Assembly (NCBI RefSeq): GCF_028502605.1 | Contig: NC_079236.1 | Location: forward strand, 3,348,001 to 3,412,000 | DNA length: 64,000 nt | Origin: Trichoderma breve | Taxonomy: Eukaryota > Ascomycota > Sordariomycetes > Hypocreales > Hypocreaceae | Direction of reading: 5' to 3' | In this document: piece by piece, positions 58,110 to 64,000 of the stretch | Position numbering within the stretch: the first letter of the stretch is position 1 | Layout of the letters: every line of letters starts with the position of its first letter | Notes under the pieces: model-generated | Told to the model about the DNA's origin: nothing | Database searches by the model: none | Seen by the model: only the letters and a program-made list of their open reading frames with translations | Program-made: the position numbers and the translations under genes

Positions 58110-59932
58110 AACTCCCCGGGCGAGTGGACGGCTCTTTCTGCGGTGCGGTGCTGTCGACCCGATCATCAGCCGCGGCAACTCTGCGCAGCAATGTGTTTCC
58201 GAGGCCGCAGCCCCGGGATGCTTCGCAGAGACCAGCAACGCCGGTAACGACGCAAACGCACCACAGCCTCGTCTGCCCACGGAGCTCGCAATGGCTGCTG
58301 GCGACGTTTGTGCCGGGCCTCGAAAAGCACCGCACCGCTTCAACGCAGAAGACGCAGATTCCACGACGCACCGCCCGCGCCTACGGGACAGCCGCTGCCT
58401 CGTTGGCCGTGGGCACACGACAACGACCGCCGCCTGTCGTGATCCAAGACAAGGACAAGATGCTCTCATATGTCGACCAGGCCGAAGTAGGGACTGCCGA
58501 GGAGTATTTTGACTTTTACAGGGACCCGTATCGCCGAGGGTATGCCGCTCCGGATGGGCCAAAACTGCGAGTGTCGGAGAGAAAGGGCGATGTGCAGTAT
58601 CCCTCATCGGAGGAGACAGCCATGGTGGATGACGGGACGCAGGGTGTTCTGACCCGACTCCAGACTGCCATTGGTCAACGACTGCGGCATCCACATCGCT
58701 ACACTCTCGACGGGATATACAAACTATACTGCCAGCTTCCAGAACCTCGCATGCTATGCCTCACGTGGCAGTGGCGAAATAGACTATTGAAAGTCATGGG
58801 TACACCTCAAAAGAGGGACATGGACACAATGCTGCGCTACTTCGCCCTGGTTGCGGATGTCAAAAACGCCGGACTCACTCTCCGCCGTTCACAGTGGAAT
58901 TTCGCGCTGGCCTTTGCATCCAAGTATACTGCCAGGGCTACAACCGAGGAGATGGAATCGGCACTGAGAATTTGGAAAGAAATGGAAAAAGAAGCGCAGG
59001 TTATGGGAAACGATGTGACGTTTAACATTTTGTTCGATGTTGCCGCCAAAGCAGGCAACTTTACACTGGCCGACATGATTTACAAAGAAATGGAGAATCG
59101 GGGGATTGAGTTTAACCGTTTCCACCACGTCAGTCTCATTCATTATTTTGGACTGAAGCTTGACTCTGGGGGACTTCGAGCGGCATACCGAGAAATGGTA
59201 GAGTCGGGCGAGATGATTGATACTGTTGTCCTCAATTGCGTCATCTCAGGGCTTCTCAGGTGTGGCGAGGAGGGAGCAGCTGAAGAGACGTATCAGCGAA
59301 TGAAAAACGACCACCACATGGCAGCGGAGATTCCCCAAAAGGACTACATGATGAACAAGGTCGTCACCAAAGTTCTCATGATGTTTACTCGAGTTGGCAA
59401 GCAGCATCCAGAGCTGAAGAAATCCTTTCAGACAAACGTCAGCCTTACTCCAAATCTGCACACTTACAAGCTGCTGATTGACCACTATGCCACTCGCATT
59501 GGCAACCTTCAAAAGGTTGCCCAATATCTGGATGAGATGAAACATTTGAAAATCTCCATCGAACCCACCATCTTTTTGGCCTTGTTCAAGGGATTCTACA
59601 TACATGGCGGATTTACCGGCTCGGACTGGTCTGAGCAGCGCCTGGAAGGTGTGCTGGCAGCCTTCTACCAGGCCCACGACGAGCGTGCCGAGGGGTTCCG
59701 TATAGACCAATGGGTGGTCATCTGGGCCCTGCGTGCGGTTAAAAAATGCTGCTCCAACGAGACGCTTCTCGAAACCTTCGATTCCATGTCCCAGAGGTGG
59801 GATATCAACCCGGACCGGCTGCAGTTTATGCATGCACTGTTTGAGAACATTCTGCATGACAAAGATCTCAAGTCTACGCGAAATGAGGATCTTCAGTATC
59901 AGCGGAGCAGAAAGGATACGTCGTGGCTATGA
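58106..59932 (+). CDS. Mitochondrial pentatricopeptide-repeat protein
   Basis: One exon. The chosen start (MKLPGRVDGSF) gives 608 residues with an Arg/Ser/Ala-rich, presequence-like N-terminus. An in-frame ATG at 57941 would add 55 residues but lies beside a CCAAT box, so it is less likely. From about residue 240 the protein is helical with PPR-like units (e.g. NDVTFNILFDVAAKAGNFTLADMIYKEME, read here as VTFNILFDVAAKAG; and VVLNCVISGLLRCGEEGAAEETYQRM in its core VVLNCVISGLLRCG; LHTYKLLIDHYATRIG). PPR proteins bind specific mitochondrial RNAs and act in their processing or translation. It resembles fungal mitochondrial PPRs such as Cya-5 in layout, but orthology is not established. Confidence 0.82.
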   Translation: MKLPGRVDGSFCGAVLSTRSSAAATLRSNVFPRPQPRDASQRPATPVTTQTHHSLVCPRSSQWLLATFVPGLEKHRTASTQKTQIPRRTARAYGTAAASLAVGTRQRPPPVVIQDKDKMLSYVDQAEVGTAEEYFDFYRDPYRRGYAAPDGPKLRVSERKGDVQYPSSEETAMVDDGTQGVLTRLQTAIGQRLRHPHRYTLDGIYKLYCQLPEPRMLCLTWQWRNRLLKVMGTPQKRDMDTMLRYFALVADVKNAGLTLRRSQWNFALAFASKYTARATTEEMESALRIWKEMEKEAQVMGNDVTFNILFDVAAKAGNFTLADMIYKEMENRGIEFNRFHHVSLIHYFGLKLDSGGLRAAYREMVESGEMIDTVVLNCVISGLLRCGEEGAAEETYQRMKNDHHMAAEIPQKDYMMNKVVTKVLMMFTRVGKQHPELKKSFQTNVSLTPNLHTYKLLIDHYATRIGNLQKVAQYLDEMKHLKISIEPTIFLALFKGFYIHGGFTGSDWSEQRLEGVLAAFYQAHDERAEGFRIDQWVVIWALRAVKKCCSNETLLETFDSMSQRWDINPDRLQFMHALFENILHDKDLKSTRNEDLQYQRSRKDTSWL

Positions 59933-60269
59933 TTAGGTCTCGACCTGTGTGATTGTATATAAGTGTTCATGTACGTTAGATAGCATTTGCCAAACATATA
60001 GACTAGCCCTATCATACGTCGATGGGGATCATCATGGAATGCAGCAATGATTTTATGACTAGTTTGAATCATATCCAGGTATCAGTCTCCAAGAATCTCC
60101 AAGAGTGAATGCAAACTGGAGCCGGCACGGAACGAGTTTTGTTTTGTATGTGACTTGTGAATTGGTCCCACGTCTAATTCGAGTTATTTACTCTGTCGCA
60201 ACAGTCCACCACCCATTCATAGCACCAAGCGTCCAGCCCATATAAGCCTTTTGTAATCGAAGCAGTCGT
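59933..60269. other. Convergent intergenic region
   Basis: A 337-bp spacer between the PPR gene (+) and COX8 (-), holding both 3' ends. Nothing else is recognised. Confidence 0.5.
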
Positions 60270-60575
60270 TTACTGGGTCTTGTAGGTTTGGTAGACTAGC
60301 CTCGGGTATTAGCATCACAGCGCAAACGCAAACGAAAACCGCGATCCATGGCGGGGCAGCAAGTCGAACTCACCGGCAATGCCAAAGGGAGCGAAGAAGC
60401 CGGTGGCCATGAAGGCCCAGTAGCCGGCGCCGAACCACTTGCTGCGAGGGTTGAAGGGCAAGTTGGAGTAAGGGCCCTCGGGGTAGTGGTAAGGAGAGGA
60501 CATGCGAGGGCGGGTGGTGTGGAAGCCTCGGCGGGCGACCGCGGAGGTGGTGCGAGTGGCGGCGCGGGAGAGCAT
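60270..60575 (-). CDS. COX8: Cytochrome c oxidase subunit 8 (VIIc-like)
   Basis: Two minus-strand exons, 60575-60374 and 60295-60270 (78-bp intron), give 75 residues; the last exon codes only for the tail VYQTYKTQ. The first 24 residues form a basic presequence (MLSRAATRTTSAVARRGFH). The mature part has the family run YHYPEGPYSNLPF and one membrane helix (WFGAGYWAFMATGFFAPFGIA). It is a small nuclear-coded subunit of complex IV in the inner mitochondrial membrane. An open frame extends upstream of the chosen ATG, but the presequence begins exactly here. A reverse CCAAT at 60659-60663 and CACGTG at 60773-60778 lie upstream. Confidence 0.88.
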
Positions 60576-61199
60576 CTGGACGAGGTCAATTAGCTGGACG
60601 AAGCACGGCGGAAGGTTTATTTCGTAAAGGGAATTGCGGACTTTGACAGGCGTTCGAGATTGGCGAGGCGTGGAGTTGCAGCGAGGTTGAGATTCTTGTT
60701 CTGCGGCTATAAAGCTTCCCGGGTTCAATATGGTTCGATTGAGGTCAAAACGAAAGGCTTGGCGCTGCCGGTCACGTGCAGCTCTGCAGCAATCTGTGCT
60801 GACTAAGATTAGTTCGGGTTCTATGGACCGAAGCCAAGCTGCTGCATCTCGATGCGCCTGTCACCGCCTTCTCCTGCTGGCACCACTATTTTCTTTTCTG
60901 CCGTCCTAAATCCACTTCTTTCTCGGGAAAGTTTGGGCAAGCAATCTTTGCATTCTCTCATCCCTGGGAGCAGTTTCGGTCTTCCAGGTAGCTAATGTGG
61001 TTGCTGTGATATACCATTTTAATTGCTGACCTAAATTTTTCTGTTTTACAGCTTTTTCAAGAGCTGCACTCAACGATTTTAGACCACAGGACGGCTGGTT
61101 CGACCATATACTGGAATCGACCCCCGTGCTTTTTTTTTCATATCACCTTGATTTTCTACCCTCTCCACAACCACAATTGAGTGGTAAAATTCAGCCAAG
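60576..61199. promoter_or_regulatory. Divergent promoter, COX8 and MTR4
   Basis: A 624-bp region between two divergent genes. For COX8 a CCAAT box (minus-strand sense) lies at 60659-60663; CACGTG at 60773-60778 is near the middle. On the MTR4 side a likely leader intron spans about 60988-61051 (GTAGCT...TTTTACAG), with a branch-like CTGAC near 61026-61030. Confidence 0.45.
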
Positions 61200-64000
61200 A
61201 TGGATGACCTGTTTGATGTTTTCGAGGCCAAGGCGGAGCCTCAAAGCTCTAGCGAAGATGAGAGAACCCCCCAGAAGAGTCGCAGCAGAGCCCAGAGCAA
61301 GAAGCGGAAGGCCGACGAAGCGATGAATGGAAATGCCGACGCCGACATGGATGCGAACGACGACGACGCCGATGTTGGCATGGCTGATGCCGCTGAGACT
61401 TCCAGAGACGAGGATTCCGAGGGCGAAGAAGAGGACTCGGAGACGCCTGAAAAGCAGGACAAGAAGAGACGCAAGAAGACTGACGGCGCTGGGCCTGTCA
61501 TGACGGACAACTTCCAGACGGCAGAGTCAAGAGAGGTTGCGGGTGCCTCAACATTCGTTTCCCAAGACTCATCGCTTGTTCTGTCACACAATATCCAGCA
61601 TCAAGTGGCTCTTCCGCCGGACCTCAACTACGAATACATTCCTCTCTCAGAGCACAAGTCGCCCGAGGAGCCTGCACGAACATACCCCTTCAAGCTGGAT
61701 CCCTTCCAGAGCTTGTCTGTCGCATCCATTGAGCGCGAGGAGAGTGTGCTGGTATCAGCGCATACAAGTGCGGGAAAGACGGTGGTGGCGGAATACGCAG
61801 TCGCACAATGTCTCAAGCGCAACCAGAGGGTCATCTACACTAGTCCGATCAAGGCTCTGAGTAACCAGAAATATCGAGACTTTGAGGCCATCTTTGGAGA
61901 TGTTGGCTTGATGACGGGTGATGTTACGATTAACCCCACGGCCAGTTGTCTGGTCATGACAACCGAGATTTTGCGGTCAATGTTGTATCGTGGTTCCGAG
62001 ATTATGCGCGAGGTGGCCTGGGTCGTGTTTGACGAAATCCACTACATGCGAGACAAGACTCGAGGTGTGGTTTGGGAAGAGACTATCATCATGCTTCCCG
62101 ACAAGGTCCGATATGTGTTCCTTTCGGCCACCATTCCGAATGCTTTCCAGTTTGCCGAGTGGATTGCCAAGATCCACCACCAAGCGTGCCACGTCGTCTA
62201 TACCGATTTCAGACCTACACCCTTACAAAATTACTTCTACCCCGCCGGAGGAAAAGGCGCAAGGATGGTGGTGGATGAAAAGGGCAGCTTTAACGAGGAA
62301 AACTTCAACCTTGTTATGGCTGAGGTGGAGGAAAAGAAGGGCGCTGACCCGGCTGACCCCACTGCCAAGATGAAAGGAAAGGGAAAGAATAAGAAGACCA
62401 ACAAGGGTGGCGCTGACGAAGGCTCCGATATCAACAAGATCATTCGAATGACGGTTAGAAAGAATTTTAACCCCGTCATTGTCTTCAACTTCTCCAAGCG
62501 GGAATGTGAAAACATGGCCCTCAAGATCTCTAACCTGAACTTCAACGACGATTCTGAAAAGGCCATGGTCAACAAGGTCTTCCAGAGTGCTATTGACAGT
62601 TTGTCAGAACAGGACCGAGAGCTGCCACAAATCATGAACCTCCTGCCTCTGCTGCAAAAGGGTGTCGGCGTCCATCACTCAGGTCTGCTGCCCATTCTCA
62701 AGGAGACTATTGAGATTCTGTTCCAGGAATCCTTGATCAAGGTTCTCTTTGCGACCGAAACCTTTTCAATTGGTCTCAACATGCCTGCCAAGACTGTCGT
62801 CTTTACCCAGGTCACAAAGTGGGACGGCGTACAGAGACGACCAATCACCTCATCTGAATACGTTCAGATGGCAGGACGTGCTGGTCGTCGTGGTCTCGAT
62901 GCCAGAGGTGTTGTCATTATGATGATTGACGACAAGCTTGAGCCGGAAGTCGCCAAGCAGATTGTCACTGGTCAGCAGGACAGACTCAACTCTGCCTTTT
63001 ATCTGGGATACAACATGATCCTCAATCTACTCCGAATCGAAGCCATCTCCCCCGAGTTCATGTTGGAGCGATGTTTCCACCAGTTCCAGAACGCGGCCAG
63101 CGTTCCCAGCTTGGAAAAAGATCTAATGGCACTGCAGCAAGAGAAGGACGCTCTGACAATACCAGATGAAGCCACTGTCAAGGATTACTACACAATCAGG
63201 CAATCACTGAATACCTACACGAAAGATATGCGAGCAGTCATCCAGCACCCGAACTACTGCCTCCCCTTTTTGCAGCCCGGTCGACTTGTGCAGATCCACA
63301 ACGTGAAAGAGTCGGCAGAGAAGATTGGGGGTGGACTCGACTTTGGCTGGGGTGTCATTACTGATGCGTATTCGCGACGACCTCCCAAGCTTGGTGAGCC
63401 TGATTATCCGCCCCAGGAATCCCACATCATCGAGGTTCTGTTGTACATCTCCAAGTCCAGCGCCGAAATCATTCCTGGCCAGCTCTCTGGAGACATGCCG
63501 CCCGGCCTTAAGCCATCAGGCGAGGAAGATGGCATGTTTGCGGTAGTGCCCTGCCTCCTCACATGCATCAAGGCCATCAGCCAGATTCGAATTTTCATTC
63601 CCAAGGACGGCTTGAAGTCTGATGACGAGCGCAAAGATGCTTCAAAAGCCTTGAGCGAAGTGCAGCGTCGATTCCCGGATGGCGTGCCAATTTTGGACCC
63701 GCTGGAGAATATGGATATCTCGGATGAATCCTTCAAGCAGCTTCTCCGCAAGATTGAAGTTCTCGAGTCTCGACTGGTCACAAATCCTCTGCATCTGTCT
63801 CCCATGCTCCCGTCCCTATGGGACCAGTACCATGCCAAGGTCCAAATCTTGGACAAGATCAAGGAGAAGAAGAAGGAGATTGCCAAGGCTCACAGCATTG
63901 CGCAGATGGACGAGCTCAAGTCCAGAAAGCGTGTGTTGCGCCGCCTTGGCTTCATCAACGATGCCGAAGTCGTTCAGCTCAAGGCTCGTGTTGCTTGCGA
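61200..64000 (+). CDS. MTR4: Exosome RNA helicase Mtr4 (Dob1), 3' partial
   Basis: The frame is open from the ATG at 61200 to the window end without introns, showing 933 residues of a protein usually near 1050-1100. After an acidic, disordered N-terminus come the Ski2-like helicase motifs: SAHTSAGKT (Walker A, Lys193), DEIH (278-281), SATIPN, VGVHHSGLLP and QMAGRAGRRG. The following arch insert begins around PNYCLPFLQPGRLVQIHN. Mtr4 unwinds RNA for the nuclear exosome, alone and in TRAMP, in rRNA processing and RNA surveillance. The QMAGRAGRRG and arch features separate it from Ski2 and Brr2. The start context is GCCAAGATGG. The C-terminal domain lies outside the window. Confidence 0.95.
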   Translation, partial: MDDLFDVFEAKAEPQSSSEDERTPQKSRSRAQSKKRKADEAMNGNADADMDANDDDADVGMADAAETSRDEDSEGEEEDSETPEKQDKKRRKKTDGAGPVMTDNFQTAESREVAGASTFVSQDSSLVLSHNIQHQVALPPDLNYEYIPLSEHKSPEEPARTYPFKLDPFQSLSVASIEREESVLVSAHTSAGKTVVAEYAVAQCLKRNQRVIYTSPIKALSNQKYRDFEAIFGDVGLMTGDVTINPTASCLVMTTEILRSMLYRGSEIMREVAWVVFDEIHYMRDKTRGVVWEETIIMLPDKVRYVFLSATIPNAFQFAEWIAKIHHQACHVVYTDFRPTPLQNYFYPAGGKGARMVVDEKGSFNEENFNLVMAEVEEKKGADPADPTAKMKGKGKNKKTNKGGADEGSDINKIIRMTVRKNFNPVIVFNFSKRECENMALKISNLNFNDDSEKAMVNKVFQSAIDSLSEQDRELPQIMNLLPLLQKGVGVHHSGLLPILKETIEILFQESLIKVLFATETFSIGLNMPAKTVVFTQVTKWDGVQRRPITSSEYVQMAGRAGRRGLDARGVVIMMIDDKLEPEVAKQIVTGQQDRLNSAFYLGYNMILNLLRIEAISPEFMLERCFHQFQNAASVPSLEKDLMALQQEKDALTIPDEATVKDYYTIRQSLNTYTKDMRAVIQHPNYCLPFLQPGRLVQIHNVKESAEKIGGGLDFGWGVITDAYSRRPPKLGEPDYPPQESHIIEVLLYISKSSAEIIPGQLSGDMPPGLKPSGEEDGMFAVVPCLLTCIKAISQIRIFIPKDGLKSDDERKDASKALSEVQRRFPDGVPILDPLENMDISDESFKQLLRKIEVLESRLVTNPLHLSPMLPSLWDQYHAKVQILDKIKEKKKEIAKAHSIAQMDELKSRKRVLRRLGFINDAEVVQLKARVAC

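Overview
The window is nuclear DNA from a filamentous ascomycete. Short GT-AG introns (about 55-200 bp), one gene per promoter, CACGTG and CCAAT promoter elements and the gene families present (a BrlA-type conidiation regulator, a eukaryotic RNA-dependent RNA polymerase, F-box families, an SPT20 with huge glutamine runs) all fit Sordariomycetes. Hypocreales, perhaps Trichoderma-like, is my best guess. I see no plasmid, phage, CRISPR, rRNA or tRNA sequence and no recognisable transposase. Seventeen protein-coding genes are supported; the first is cut by the left edge and the last by the right edge.

Left part (1-16.5 kb): an unrecognised gene fragment; an EthD-like/alpha-beta hydrolase fusion enzyme on the minus strand; a three-exon RNA-dependent RNA polymerase (RNA silencing); an unusual F-box protein with Cys pairs and about four predicted membrane helices; and a five-exon acetate transporter of the GPR1/FUN34/YaaH family, with six copies of GGGGGCT upstream.

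Middle part (16.5-34.5 kb): an F-box/leucine-rich protein, then a brlA-like zinc-finger gene standing alone between a 5.5 kb and an 8.7 kb gene-free stretch. The 630 bp just upstream of brlA contain no ATG on the coding strand but about twelve on the other strand, which looks like a long leader kept free of upstream start codons.

Right part (34.5-64 kb) is dense with housekeeping genes: eIF2B gamma and a PEX22-like peroxin (divergent pair), SPT20 of SAGA, ATG27, acetylornithine aminotransferase, glutamate decarboxylase, a membrane-anchored HSL-type esterase, a secreted tungstate-binding-like protein, a mitochondrial PPR protein, and COX8 divergent from the exosome helicase MTR4. Two of these genes (the aminotransferase and glutamate decarboxylase) act on glutamate and are convergent neighbours; otherwise no biosynthetic cluster or operon-like arrangement is seen. 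All splice sites were chosen by reading frame continuity and GT-AG signals and have not been checked against transcripts.
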